From NCBI GenBank assembly GCA_003543135.1, contig DPJG01000020.1, positions 42,003 through 106,002 of the forward strand: DNA of 64,000 bases, in the 5' to 3' direction. Positions 19,021 to 28,347 of the stretch are shown here, one piece after another. Positions within the stretch are counted from its first letter, which is position 1. Every line of letters starts with the position of its first letter. Source of the stretch: Rheinheimera sp. GTDB lineage: Bacteria; Pseudomonadota; Gammaproteobacteria; Enterobacterales; Alteromonadaceae. The position numbers and the translations under genes were made by a program. The notes below the pieces were generated by a model, which had not been told where the DNA came from, did no database searches, and saw only the letters and a program-made list of their open reading frames with translations.

Positions 19021-19231
19021 TAAAGAATTCTATAAAGCTTGGCGTTTAAGCTTCAAATACCTACTAATTGTCATTCTGGCATGTGCTGGTTTTAGAACTT
19101 TTATTTTAGTTATGTCAGGAGGCGGAGAGAGTATTACTTTCTCAAGTATTGTATTAGGCCTTTTAATTGCAATTTTTGGAACGGGTTTGTTAACAATGTT
19201 TATCGCTTGGTATGGTACAAGAGGCAAATAA
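19007..19231 (+). CDS. Small membrane protein overlapping the Rhs gene, candidate immunity protein
   Basis: A 74-residue AT-rich gene whose start lies 14 bases inside the 3' end of the Rhs gene in another frame, so it is translationally coupled. It has two predicted membrane segments (about residues 14-34 and 42-66) with a short loop. Immunity genes for Rhs and CDI toxins sit in exactly this position, and membrane immunity proteins are common when the toxin forms pores. It is not recognised as a named family, so the immunity role is an inference from position and topology. A terminator follows. Confidence 0.6.
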   Translation: MTKNNKEFYKAWRLSFKYLLIVILACAGFRTFILVMSGGGESITFSSIVLGLLIAIFGTGLLTMFIAWYGTRGK

Positions 19232-19273
19232 ATTGAATGGTGTGTATGTTCAATATTGTTGAATGAATCTTAA

Positions 19274-19299
19274 GGACACCTAATCCGGTGTCCATTTTT
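19274..19299 (+). terminator. Terminator after the Rhs/immunity pair
   Basis: Stem GGACACC / GGTGTCC (19274-19280 and 19287-19293) with a TAATCC loop, then a T-run. It closes the Rhs operon. Confidence 0.8.
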
Positions 19300-19502
19300 C
19301 TATCTACATCGCTTAAAAACACCTGCATTCTGAGCATCTACAAAACTGCCTGCATCAATTTTTAAGGCCTACTAAACCCCACTTTGTCAGCCTTTGCTTA
19401 TTTAACATCCAGCCGGGCAGCTGCCATGCAATCGTATGCAACCGCTATTCCTGATGGCGTTATTTGGTCTAAGCTGTAGCTTAAAAATAACGGGGCCAGG
19501 AT

Positions 19503-21254
19503 ATGCGATTGAATCTACGAACAAATTGGTTGTTGTGTTGTGTTGCCGCTTTGTCAGCTTGTGAGCCGGCGAGCGGAACTAAATCCGCCACTGTCGCCCC
19601 TGTAGTGGCAGAGCAGGCCGCAGCGCAACCCGCAACAGCTGCTGCGCAAAACAGCAGCGGTAAAGCTTGGTGGCAAGATGCAGTGGTGTATCAGATTTGG
19701 CCGCGCAGTTTTGCCGACAGCAATCAGGATGGCCATGGTGACTTTGCCGGCATTCAATCAAAACTGCCTTATTTACAAGAGCTTGGTGTAGATGCCATTT
19801 GGTTAACACCGGTGTTTGAAGCCCCTTCTTATCATGGCTATGACTTTACTGAGTTTTATCAGGTTGAACAGGATTACGGCACTATGGCGCAGTTTGAAGC
19901 CATGCTGGCCGATGCCAAAAGCCGCAATATCCGCATTATTCTCGATTTAGTGATCAACCATATTTCCGACCGGCATGACTGGTTTGTGCGCTCCGCCAAA
20001 GGGGAAGCACCATACAAAGATTATTTTATCTGGCGGGATGATTTACCAGCCGATGGCTGGGGACCCGCCTGGGACAGCAGCAAAATAGACCCTAAAGTGG
20101 TGTGGCATTATCACCCGGAGCGCAAACAATATTATTACGCTGCTTTTGGTGCGTCACAGCCGGATCTGAATCTGCAACATCCTGATGTGATTGCGGAAAT
20201 GAAAAAAATGGCCAAATTCTGGCTGGATAAAGGTGTGGCCGGTTTTCGTTTAGATGCGGTGCGTTATGCCATTGAAAATGGCCCGGGCCAGCAGGCCGAT
20301 ACCAGCGAAACGATACAGTATTGGCAGGATTTCAGCAGTTATGTGCGCTCTATTGCGCCTGATACGTTGCTGGTCGGGGAAGCCTGGGCTGATTTGCCGG
20401 TGGCTGCCAAATATTATGGTGACGGCAAAGCGCTGGACGCAGGTTTTGATTTTGATTTTGGTTATAAGGTGCTGGCACTGCTGCAAACAGATGCTGCAGT
20501 GAAAGCCGAATTTGGCACCATGAACAACGCGAATAGCCAAAATAACCAGACCGCAGCACAGCCGCTGCAAGCCAACTATGCCGAGCGGGTGGCCGCTGGC
20601 GTGCCTATGGGCTATTTCAGCCCCTTTTTAACCAACCACGATCAGCCCCGACTAGGCTGGCAACTGAATGCACATCAGGGCAAAGCTAAACTGGCGGCTG
20701 CGATGTTATTTGCATCACCTGGCACCACATACCTGTATTACGGTGAAGAAATTGGGTTGACCCAGGCTTCAGATGCTGAACATATTCAGCGCCGGGCGCC
20801 AATGTTGTGGGACAAGTCACATCAAGCCGGTTTTACCGAAGCAAAACAAGCCTGGGTGCAGTCGGCTGAGTTATTCCCGCCGCAACAAGGCACCGCCTGG
20901 TGGGCACCTTTTTTAAGTGTGCAACTCAGTGGTGACAACACAGTGGCCGATCAGCAGAAAAAGCCCAAGTCATTGTTCAACCTTTATAAAATGCTGATCC
21001 AACTGAAAAAACAGCGAGCTGAATTGTCAGTGGCCGGCAGTTATCAGGCCACTGCGCTGGCAGAGGGTAAATTGCTGCAGCTGGTGCGTGAGCTCAATGG
21101 TAAAAAAACCGTGTTTTTGCTGAATATCTCTGACAAAAGTCAGAAAATTCCCACTGAATTGTTACAGGACAGTAGTTTGCAAACGGTCTGGAGTGACAAC
21201 GATTTAACTGTAGCCGCGCTTGATGGCTGGCAGTTAAGGATCTGGCAAAACTAA
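19503..21254 (+). CDS. GH13 family alpha-glucosidase/alpha-amylase-like lipoprotein
   Basis: Retaining glycoside hydrolase acting on alpha-glucans or maltooligosaccharides. The N-terminus ends in LSAC, a lipobox, so it is a probable periplasmic lipoprotein. The catalytic (beta/alpha)8 domain starts at WWQDAVVYQIWPRSFADSNQDG. GH13 conserved regions are visible: DLVINHISDRH, GFRLDAVRY with nucleophile D251, LVGEAWAD with acid/base E293, and LTNHDQPR with D380. The C-terminal beta domain runs from about residue 490. QIWPRSF and GDFAGI resemble the oligo-1,6-glucosidase / alpha-glucosidase branch more than classical amylases. Exact specificity is unknown. Confidence 0.9.
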   Translation: MRLNLRTNWLLCCVAALSACEPASGTKSATVAPVVAEQAAAQPATAAAQNSSGKAWWQDAVVYQIWPRSFADSNQDGHGDFAGIQSKLPYLQELGVDAIWLTPVFEAPSYHGYDFTEFYQVEQDYGTMAQFEAMLADAKSRNIRIILDLVINHISDRHDWFVRSAKGEAPYKDYFIWRDDLPADGWGPAWDSSKIDPKVVWHYHPERKQYYYAAFGASQPDLNLQHPDVIAEMKKMAKFWLDKGVAGFRLDAVRYAIENGPGQQADTSETIQYWQDFSSYVRSIAPDTLLVGEAWADLPVAAKYYGDGKALDAGFDFDFGYKVLALLQTDAAVKAEFGTMNNANSQNNQTAAQPLQANYAERVAAGVPMGYFSPFLTNHDQPRLGWQLNAHQGKAKLAAAMLFASPGTTYLYYGEEIGLTQASDAEHIQRRAPMLWDKSHQAGFTEAKQAWVQSAELFPPQQGTAWWAPFLSVQLSGDNTVADQQKKPKSLFNLYKMLIQLKKQRAELSVAGSYQATALAEGKLLQLVRELNGKKTVFLLNISDKSQKIPTELLQDSSLQTVWSDNDLTVAALDGWQLRIWQN

Positions 21255-21269
21255 GGCCTGAAGTGCCTG

Positions 21270-23300
21270 TTAGTTGCCCTGGTCAGTGGCTGTTGCTGCC
21301 GGGCAGGGCAAATCCAGATAAAACACCGATCCTTCAGTTGGATTGTTTTCAAACGACAACCGGCCACCATGTTGTTCCACTATCGCTTTGCTGATAGTCA
21401 GCCCCAGGCCAGTGCCACCATAACTGCGCTGGTTCGACGCATCCGACTGGCTAAAAGGCTGGAAAATGCGTTGTTGAAATTCAGCGCTGATGCCGGGGCC
21501 TTTATCCCACACCGCCAGGCGCAGCCAGTGCTGGTTGAGGTAAGCGGCGGTCAGTTTAATTTCACTGCCGGGTGGTGAAAACTTGGCGGCATTGGATAGC
21601 AGATTCGCCAGCACCTGCATCAACCGGTCCGCATCAACGCGCAGCGGTATCTCGGCTAGCTCAGTTTCCAGCACAAAATGCACCTGATGCTGCACCGCAT
21701 AACAAGACAATTCCTGCACAGCAGCTTGCAATACAGGTTTGATATTCTGCAGCTTAAACACAAAATGCATTTGCCCTGCTTCAATTTTTTGCATATCCAG
21801 AATGTCATTAATCAGCCGTAATAACCGCTGACTGTTTTGCTCTGCTATCACCAGCATGTCCTGCACCTGAGGTGGCAATTCTCCCAGTACTTTGGCCGTT
21901 AATAACTTCAGTGAACCGCGAATAGCGGTCAGTGGTGTGCGCAGTTCGTGGCTGACGGTGGATACAAAATCGTTTTTCATTTGCTCCAGCCGTTTGCGCT
22001 CAGAAATATCACTGAGCATCACCACAAAAACAGCGGGTTGTTGGCCGGCAATTTGGCTGAGCGAGAGTGCCAGTGGGAACAGATGGCCATCGGCATGTTG
22101 GCCTTCACTTTCATGACTGCTGCCGCAAAGGGCCAGCAGTTGGACGGCGGTTAAATGTTGCCAGGCAGGCACCAGCAAAGACAAAGGCTGGCCCGTCACT
22201 TTATCATCGGCGTAACCAAAAATCTGCTGAACCGCCGGGTTTGCACTCAGTACCAAGCCGTTGTCACTCAGGGTGATGATGGCGTCCCTGATATGCTGCA
22301 AAATAGCGCTGGTGCGGGCGGCTTGTTCCAGTTGCTGGCTTTCTGCCATTTTGCGTTCGGTAATATCTTCAAACACCGTAATACCAAAGGCCAGTTTGCC
22401 ATTGCTGTCATAACCAGGCCTGCCCCAGGCCTGTAACCGACGTTCCGGTGCACCATTGCCAACAGCTAAATCGTCGACATAACTGGTTTCACCCAACAAA
22501 GCCCGCGCCGCTGGCATCAACTCTGCAGGATAAGGGCAGTGGCTGGCATGGTGGAAAAACTGCAGCACAGTGCCCTCAGGTTGTTGTTGCAGCAAAGGCC
22601 CCAACATCCGCGCTGCGGCTTTGTTGTAATAATAGGGTTGTTGTTGCTGGTCCTGCACCACCAGGCCAAGGGGTAAGTCGTCAATCCATTGCCGGTACTG
22701 ATGCTGACTAATGGCTTGCTGCGCCTGGCTATAACTGATGCCAGCACGGACCAGAATTAAAAAAACAATAGCGTTTACAATAAGGTAGGTTGCCCAGGAC
22801 ATTGGCTCGGTCAGGTAAATGTTGGCGTCCAGTGGCATAATCAGCCAACCCTGAATAAAACCAAGGGCGGTGAGTGCAAGAAAGGCAAAACTCAGACAAA
22901 GAATGGCAAAAGCCAGCCTTGCCGAATACATCACATAAGCCACCACCACACTGGCCACCAGCCACCAAACCCCGGCAGACGCCATGCCAAAAGTCATCAC
23001 GCCGGGCACTGCCACAGTCCAGAAAATCAGCATCAATAAAGCGGTTTTCAGCTGCAGTGGCAGCCTGTTGAGTAGCGCATAAAGCAGCAATACCAGCAGG
23101 GCAACACTAAGCTGAATGTTGTAAACCGGCAGCCAGCCGCTAAACCAGGCTCTGGACAGCGAAATGGGCGTGCCAATAGCGGCCACTAAAGCCAGGCCAC
23201 GCCAGACGCTGTTGGCAAATTGATGGCGGATCTGATTCAGTCGCTGCTGCAGATCAGTATAAAAAGGGTGCTGCTTGGGGCTGGTTTCGGGCAACTGCAA
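21270..23300 (-). CDS. Membrane PAS-domain sensor histidine kinase (orphan)
   Basis: A 676-residue hybrid-type architecture without a receiver. The N-terminus has about six membrane helices (roughly residues 30-195), followed by two PAS domains with PAC segments (about 205-320 and 330-440), the HisKA H-box FVSTVSHELRTPLTAI with the phosphorylatable His near residue 450, and a HATPase domain with NLLSNAAKFSP, VWDKGPGIS and GGTGLGLTISKAIVEQHGG. No response regulator is adjacent, so its output is unknown. The start is a TTG codon with a weak ribosome-binding site, so the exact N-terminus is uncertain. Stimulus unknown. Confidence 0.9.
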   Translation of the reverse strand: MQLPETSPKQHPFYTDLQQRLNQIRHQFANSVWRGLALVAAIGTPISLSRAWFSGWLPVYNIQLSVALLVLLLYALLNRLPLQLKTALLMLIFWTVAVPGVMTFGMASAGVWWLVASVVVAYVMYSARLAFAILCLSFAFLALTALGFIQGWLIMPLDANIYLTEPMSWATYLIVNAIVFLILVRAGISYSQAQQAISQHQYRQWIDDLPLGLVVQDQQQQPYYYNKAAARMLGPLLQQQPEGTVLQFFHHASHCPYPAELMPAARALLGETSYVDDLAVGNGAPERRLQAWGRPGYDSNGKLAFGITVFEDITERKMAESQQLEQAARTSAILQHIRDAIITLSDNGLVLSANPAVQQIFGYADDKVTGQPLSLLVPAWQHLTAVQLLALCGSSHESEGQHADGHLFPLALSLSQIAGQQPAVFVVMLSDISERKRLEQMKNDFVSTVSHELRTPLTAIRGSLKLLTAKVLGELPPQVQDMLVIAEQNSQRLLRLINDILDMQKIEAGQMHFVFKLQNIKPVLQAAVQELSCYAVQHQVHFVLETELAEIPLRVDADRLMQVLANLLSNAAKFSPPGSEIKLTAAYLNQHWLRLAVWDKGPGISAEFQQRIFQPFSQSDASNQRSYGGTGLGLTISKAIVEQHGGRLSFENNPTEGSVFYLDLPCPAATATDQGN

Positions 23301-23393
23301 CGCTCAACAAAAAAACCTATGGTTTCAATGTATGCAGCCTGCTGCACAACTGCAACTGTACAATTAAAAAACAATGTGTTGTCGGCAAAATTG

Positions 23394-23426
23394 CCGCACT
23401 ATTACCGCACCATTACCGCACTATCG
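23394..23426. repeat. Three tandem 11-base repeats upstream of the histidine kinase gene
   Basis: CCGCACTATTA, CCGCACCATTA and CCGCACTATCG occur head-to-tail, one per helical turn, about 100 bases upstream of the kinase start and downstream of the DUF1289 gene. The spacing would suit cooperative regulator binding, but chance slippage is possible. Confidence 0.6.
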
Positions 23427-23465
23427 ACTCAAGATGGGCGTAATATCAGAGTGCACAAAGTTGGC

Positions 23466-23726
23466 TTAACTGAATAAATCCGGGGTAAAAGGGGTGTCGT
23501 CTGCTTCCAGGCTGCTGTCGGGTTTGCCGGCCAGCCGGGCGGCGTCACGGCGGGCGCGGCGCTGTTCCAGCAGTTTTAAAATACGGGCCCGTTCGGCCAC
23601 AGGTTTTTGATGCCAGTTAAAACGTTCTTCCCGCGAGCGTAAACAACCCACACAATAACCGCGGTTATTGCTTTGGCAGACCCCAATACAGGGGTTGGGT
23701 AAGTCAAATAGCTCGAGTTGATCCAT
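23466..23726 (-). CDS. DUF1289 family protein
   Basis: An 86-residue protein with the family's four-cysteine pattern NPCIGVCQSNNRGYCVGCLRSREER near residues 11-35, which may bind a metal or Fe-S cluster, followed by a basic helical tail (RILKLLEQRRARRDAARLAG). Function is unknown in the literature known to me. The ATG at 23726 is preferred because an AAGA sequence lies at proper distance. An upstream in-frame ATG at 23789 has no ribosome-binding site but would give 107 residues. Confidence 0.8.
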   Translation of the reverse strand: MDQLELFDLPNPCIGVCQSNNRGYCVGCLRSREERFNWHQKPVAERARILKLLEQRRARRDAARLAGKPDSSLEADDTPFTPDLFS

Positions 23727-23951
23727 GGTTTTATCTTGGGCTGACACAGCTCTGGTGGCTTCAGATATTTTTGAGTCTACTGAATTCATCAGTAGCTTGC
23801 CAGCACCGCAGCGGCAAGGCAGTGGGTGGAGCTCCAGCTTTTAACGCGGGCTTTTGTTTACATCTGTCCCGCAAATGGCTGGTTATTTGCTGTGCATTTG
23901 TAGAGTGATGGCCGTTTTTACCGCTAATTTGCGATAAACGAAAAAAAAGCA

Positions 23952-23988
23952 TTGACTTAAGACTTTCAGACGGCTATTTCTAATAGCC
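23952..23988 (+). promoter_or_regulatory. Candidate ilv operon promoter and inverted repeat
   Basis: A -35-like TTGACT (23952-23957) is followed 17 bases later by a weak -10-like TATTTC (23975-23980), inside a hairpin GGCTAT / ATAGCC (23972-23977 and 23983-23988). It lies about 65-95 bases upstream of the leader peptide. The promoter assignment is tentative. Confidence 0.4.
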
Positions 23989-24048
23989 ATTCGCACCAGC
24001 TCAGCTGGGCACTTTTTGTAACAGATAACCGACAGAGTTATTCGCTAA

Positions 24049-24141
24049 ATGAATTTTACAACCAACCTGAACATTATTGTGGTCCTCGTCGTGGTGATTA
24101 TTAGTCGCCGCGGGGGCTGCCGTTTGGGTTTTAGAAAGTAG
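24049..24141 (+). CDS. ilvL: ilv operon leader peptide
   Basis: A 30-residue ORF. Residues 7-18 read [12 protein letters not shown], so 11 of 12 residues are Ile, Val or Leu, the regulatory amino acids of the branched-chain pathway. Downstream are an antiterminator pairing and a terminator hairpin before ilvG. This is the classical layout of the ilvGMEDA leader, where ribosome stalling at Ile/Val/Leu codons prevents termination. The peptide itself has no other expected role. Confidence 0.92.
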   Translation: MNFTTNLNIIVVLVVVIISRRGGCRLGFRK

Positions 24142-24192
24142 AAAAAACCAGACACCAGCAAAACCCCCGCACCGCAAGGTCCGGGGGTTTTG
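24111..24192 (+). promoter_or_regulatory. Transcription attenuator of ilvGMDA (antiterminator and terminator)
   Basis: The terminator hairpin is CAAAACCCCCG (24159-24169) with CGGGGGTTTTG (24182-24192). The competing antiterminator is GCGGGGG at 24111-24117, inside the leader peptide's last third, which can pair with CCCCCGC at 24164-24170, the left arm of the terminator. When the ribosome stalls on Ile/Val/Leu codons (24067-24102), the antiterminator can form and transcription proceeds into ilvG. The pairing is read directly; the mechanism is the established one for ilv leaders. Confidence 0.88.
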
Positions 24193-24328
24193 TCGTTTCA
24201 GGCTCCCGGAAAATGCAACACAGCGGGTTGTTCGCCAAACAAAAACGCGAACAAAGCTGGAGAACCGCTGCAGCAGCACGCGAAAAACGCAGTGCAACAG
24301 CAGCATAAAAGCACAAGAGGATGGAGTT

Positions 24329-25999
24329 ATGACGGGCGCAGAATTGGTAGTTAAATTGTTAGCAGAACACGGCGTGGATAGCATTTTTGGCTACCCGGGC
24401 GGCGCTATTATGCCAATTTACGACGCGCTCTATCAAAGCCCGGTCAAACACTACCTGTGCCGTCACGAACAAGGCGGCGCCTTTTCTGCCATAGGTTACG
24501 CCCGCGCTTCGGGTAAAACCGGTGTGTGTATGGCCACCTCTGGCCCGGGCGCAACTAACTTAATCACCTCTTTGGCCGACGCTTTGCTCGATTCTGTGCC
24601 TGTAGTTGCTATCACAGGCCAGGTGTCGCAAGCCGTTGCTGGTACCGACGCTTTTCAGGAAGTGGATGTCTTGGGTTTGTCGTTAACTGTGACCAAACAC
24701 AGCTTTTTAGTAAAAAACGTGGCGGATTTAGCCGACACTTTGCGTACCGCTTTTGCGCTGGCACAAAGCGGTCGGCCTGGCCCTGTGCTGGTGGATATTC
24801 CCAAAGACGTACAGTTAGCGGCGGTGGAATACCAACCACCGTTGCAGCTGGCCGGTGCGCAACAAGCCTCAGCTTTGCCACAACAACAACTGCAGCTGGC
24901 GCGCACTTTGATTCAAAACGCCAAAAAACCAATGGCTTACATTGGCGGTGGTGTGCATATGGCCGGCGCTCTGGCTGAGCTGAACGAGTTTTTAACAGCC
25001 ACAGGCATGCCAAGTGTGACCACCTTAAAAGCCATGGGATCTGTGGATAAACACAACCCTTATTATTTAAGTATGTTGGGTATGCATGGCACTCAGGCCG
25101 CCAATTTAGCAGTGCAACAATGTGATTTATTAGTCTGTTTGGGCGCCCGTTTTGATGACAGGGTGACCGGCAATCTGAAAAAATTTGCGCCTGAAGCCAA
25201 AGTCATTCATATCGATATAGATCCAGCCGAAATCAACAAGTTACGTTTTGCCGACTGCGCCATGTTAGGCGATTTAAAGTTGTTATTGCCGCAAATGGCC
25301 GTGGCAACAACCATTCAGCCATGGCAACAACATTGCCAACAACTGAAACAACAACATGGCTGGCGTTATGACCATCCGGGTGAGCGCATTTACGCGCCGC
25401 TGCTGTTAAAACAACTGAGTGAACGTATGCCCGACAACTCAGTAGTGAGCTGTGATGTTGGCCAGCACCAGATGTGGGTGGCGCAGCATATGAGTTTTAA
25501 CACGCCGCGTAATCATTTAAGCAGTGGCGGTTTAGGCACCATGGGTTTTGGTTTGCCTGCGGCCATTGGCGCCAAAATTTCCCGTCCCACCGACACTTCC
25601 ATAGTGGTGAGCGGTGACGGCTCTTTTATGATGAATGTGCAGGAACTGGCCACCATTAAACGTTTTCGTTTGCCGGTAAAAATTGTGGTGATCGACAACC
25701 AGCGCCTTGGCATGGTGCGCCAGTGGCAACAGTTGTTTTTTGACGGCCGTTACAGCGAAACCGATTTATCCGACAACCCGGATTTTGTGTCTTTAGCTGC
25801 TGCTTTTGCCATTCCGGGCCACAGCATCAGCCGCAAAGACGAAGTGGCAGGCGCGCTGGACGCCATGTTCACCTGGCCTGGCCCTTATTTATTACATGTA
25901 AAAATTGATGAAAACGACAACGTCTGGCCTTTAGTGCCACCAGGCGCTGCCAACCAGGACATGATCACCACAACCCCAACACAGGAGGCCACTCAATGA
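24329..25999 (+). CDS. ilvG: Acetolactate synthase 2 catalytic subunit
   Basis: ThDP- and FAD-dependent acetohydroxyacid synthase II large subunit; condenses pyruvate with pyruvate or 2-oxobutyrate, the first common step to Val/Leu/Ile. At 556 residues it is similar to E. coli IlvG (548) and, unlike in E. coli K-12, is intact. Visible signatures: N-terminal [22 protein letters not shown], the catalytic Glu in [25 protein letters not shown], and the ThDP motif [31 protein letters not shown]. It overlaps ilvM by four bases. Isozyme II is usually insensitive to valine. Confidence 0.95.
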   Translation: MTGAELVVKLLAEHGVDSIFGYPGGAIMPIYDALYQSPVKHYLCRHEQGGAFSAIGYARASGKTGVCMATSGPGATNLITSLADALLDSVPVVAITGQVSQAVAGTDAFQEVDVLGLSLTVTKHSFLVKNVADLADTLRTAFALAQSGRPGPVLVDIPKDVQLAAVEYQPPLQLAGAQQASALPQQQLQLARTLIQNAKKPMAYIGGGVHMAGALAELNEFLTATGMPSVTTLKAMGSVDKHNPYYLSMLGMHGTQAANLAVQQCDLLVCLGARFDDRVTGNLKKFAPEAKVIHIDIDPAEINKLRFADCAMLGDLKLLLPQMAVATTIQPWQQHCQQLKQQHGWRYDHPGERIYAPLLLKQLSERMPDNSVVSCDVGQHQMWVAQHMSFNTPRNHLSSGGLGTMGFGLPAAIGAKISRPTDTSIVVSGDGSFMMNVQELATIKRFRLPVKIVVIDNQRLGMVRQWQQLFFDGRYSETDLSDNPDFVSLAAAFAIPGHSISRKDEVAGALDAMFTWPGPYLLHVKIDENDNVWPLVPPGAANQDMITTTPTQEATQ

Positions 26000-26262
26000 G
26001 CGCACAACACAGATTAACGATTCAAACCGGTTTGGAAGTTGTCGCACTGGAGCGGTTATTACAGGTAACCCGTTACCGTGGTTTTCAGCTGTGTGGCATG
26101 GAAATGAAACCGCTGGCCGACCACAGTGGTTTGCTGGTCACGCTGAATATTCAAAGTGACAAACCTATCAGCCTGCTGACGGCGCAGCTGAATAAGTTAT
26201 ACGATGTACAGCAGCTGGAGCTGCAAACGGCCGATATGGTCAACTCAGCCTTAAGTGCTTAA
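25996..26262 (+). CDS. ilvM: Acetolactate synthase 2 small (regulatory) subunit
   Basis: An 88-residue ACT-domain subunit that stabilises and activates IlvG. The core [52 protein letters not shown] fits the ACT fold and the length of E. coli IlvM (87). ATGA overlap with ilvG ensures equal production of both subunits. Confidence 0.92.
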   Translation: MSAQHRLTIQTGLEVVALERLLQVTRYRGFQLCGMEMKPLADHSGLLVTLNIQSDKPISLLTAQLNKLYDVQQLELQTADMVNSALSA

Positions 26263-26277
26263 AAAATAAAAATACGA

Positions 26278-26297
26278 CCAGCCCCAAGATGGGCTGG
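26278..26297. repeat. Small hairpin between ilvM and ilvD
   Basis: CCAGCCC / GGGCTGG with a six-base loop, not followed by a T-run, 15 bases after the ilvM stop. It may stabilise the upstream mRNA end or mark processing in the 231-base ilvM-ilvD gap, in which no gene is seen. ilvE, which sits here in enteric bacteria, is encoded elsewhere in this window. Confidence 0.5.
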
Positions 26298-26493
26298 CGA
26301 TAATAAAAGTCCGGATCACCTCACGCAAACAAGGATGATGTGGATAACAACCAAGTGGCCCTGAACCATATAACCCCAAAATCGCTAAAGTTTCAGCGAG
26401 CTGCAACTCAAGGATAAAGGGGATAACTTTTTGCTGACGCGCCTTAAACATAACGTCAGTGCCAATTAAAAAAGAAATGCAGGAGTAAACCGC

Positions 26494-28347
26494 ATGCCTA
26501 AATTACGTTCAGCCACCACCACCGAAGGCCGCAATATGGCGGGTGCCCGCGCTTTATGGCGCGCCACAGGCGTGAAAGACACCGACTTTGGTAAACCCAT
26601 TATTGCCGTGGTGAACTCTTTTACCCAATTTGTGCCTGGCCATGTGCATTTACGCGATCTCGGTAAACTCGTGGCCGAAGCCATTGAAGCAGCAGGCGGC
26701 ATTGCCAAAGAATTTAATACCATCGCCATAGACGACGGCATTGCTATGGGCCACGGCGGTATGCTGTACAGCCTGCCGTCCCGCGAAATTATTGCCGACT
26801 CGGTGGAATATATGGTGAACGGCCACTGCGCCGACGCCATGGTTTGTATTTCCAACTGCGACAAAATCACTCCAGGCATGCTTATGGCAGCTTTGCGGCT
26901 GAATATCCCGGCCATTTTTGTGTCGGGCGGGCCGATGGAAGCCGGTAAAACCAAGCTGTCGGATCAAATTATCAAGCTCGATTTAGTAGACGCTATGGTG
27001 TCGGCAGCCAACCCCAATGTCAGTGACGCAGACAGCGAAAAAATTGAAAAAAGCGCCTGTCCAACCTGCGGTTCCTGCTCGGGTATGTTTACTGCCAACT
27101 CAATGAATTGTCTGGTCGAAGCTTTAGGTTTAGGCCAGCCGGGCAATGGTTCTATGCTGGCCACCCATAGCGACCGCAAAGCACTGTTTATCAGTGCTGG
27201 CGAGCGTATTATGGAGTTATGCAACCGCTGGTATAAACAGGATGATGTGAGCGCTCTGCCACGTTCTATTGCCAATAAAACCGCTTTTGAAAACGCCATG
27301 ATGCTGGACATCGCCATGGGCGGCTCTACCAATACGGTGTTGCACTTATTAGCCGCCGCCATTGAAGCCAAAGTAGACTTTGGCATGAAGGATATCGACC
27401 GGCTGTCGCGTATTGTGCCGCATTTATCCAAAGTGGCGCCTTCCACGCAAAAATATCATATGGAAGATGTGCATAGAGCTGGTGGCGTTATTGCTATTCT
27501 GGCCGAGTTACAACGTGCTGGCTTAGTCAACCCGGACACACCTCATGTAGCGGGCAGCTCTTTGGGTGATGTGCTCGCGCGTTACGACATTATGACCACC
27601 CAGGACGAAGCGGTGAAAGATTTCTACCGCGCAGGCCCTGCTGGCATTCGCACCACCCAGGCATTTTCACAAAGTTGCCGTTATCCAACGCTGGACGATG
27701 ACCGCAAAGAAGGTTGTATCCGCAGTAAAGAACACGCTTATTCGCAGGACGGCGGTTTGGCCGTGCTGTACGGCAACTTAGCGCCGAATGGCTGTATTGT
27801 AAAAACCGCTGGTGTGGATAAAGACAACCTGACCTTTTATGGTGTGGCCCGTATTTTTGAAAGCCAGGACGATGCAGTTTCAGCGATCCTCGCAGGCCGT
27901 GTAGTGGCCGGTGATGTGGTCATTATCCGTTACGAAGGGCCAAAAGGCGGCCCTGGCATGCAGGAAATGTTGTATCCAACCAGTTACTTAAAGTCGATGG
28001 GGCTGGGTAAAGCTTGTGCGCTCATTACCGACGGCCGTTTCTCCGGCGGCACTTCGGGTTTATCCATTGGCCATGTGTCACCTGAAGCGGCCAGCGGCGG
28101 TGCTATTGCGCTGGTGCAAGACGGCGATGGCATTGATATTGATATTCCAAACCGCAGTATTCAAATCCGCATCAGCGACGCTGAATTACAAGCGCGGCGT
28201 GAAGCGATGGAAGCCAAAGGCAAACTGGCGTGGAAACCGGTGGACCGGGTGCGTGAAGTAAGCCCGGCGCTCAAAGCCTACGCCATGCTGGCAAGCAGCG
28301 CCGATAAAGGTGCAGTGCGGGATTTATCAAAGCTGGATGAATTATGA
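26494..28347 (+). CDS. ilvD: Dihydroxy-acid dehydratase
   Basis: Fe-S enzyme that dehydrates dihydroxy acids to the 2-oxo acids of valine and isoleucine, third pathway step. At 617 residues it matches E. coli IlvD (616). Cluster-ligand cysteines are visible in [13 protein letters not shown] and [21 protein letters not shown], and the C-terminal active-site region is [20 protein letters not shown]. The start is supported by AGGAG at 26481-26485. It is followed by ilvA with a four-base overlap. Confidence 0.95.
   Translation: MPKLRSATTTEGRNMAGARALWRATGVKDTDFGKPIIAVVNSFTQFVPGHVHLRDLGKLVAEAIEAAGGIAKEFNTIAIDDGIAMGHGGMLYSLPSREIIADSVEYMVNGHCADAMVCISNCDKITPGMLMAALRLNIPAIFVSGGPMEAGKTKLSDQIIKLDLVDAMVSAANPNVSDADSEKIEKSACPTCGSCSGMFTANSMNCLVEALGLGQPGNGSMLATHSDRKALFISAGERIMELCNRWYKQDDVSALPRSIANKTAFENAMMLDIAMGGSTNTVLHLLAAAIEAKVDFGMKDIDRLSRIVPHLSKVAPSTQKYHMEDVHRAGGVIAILAELQRAGLVNPDTPHVAGSSLGDVLARYDIMTTQDEAVKDFYRAGPAGIRTTQAFSQSCRYPTLDDDRKEGCIRSKEHAYSQDGGLAVLYGNLAPNGCIVKTAGVDKDNLTFYGVARIFESQDDAVSAILAGRVVAGDVVIIRYEGPKGGPGMQEMLYPTSYLKSMGLGKACALITDGRFSGGTSGLSIGHVSPEAASGGAIALVQDGDGIDIDIPNRSIQIRISDAELQARREAMEAKGKLAWKPVDRVREVSPALKAYAMLASSADKGAVRDLSKLDEL

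Noticed and set aside
24001..24384. 127-residue minus-strand open frame over the ilv leader
   Set aside because: It is antisense to the leader peptide and attenuator, has no ribosome-binding site, and its composition reflects the structured leader.
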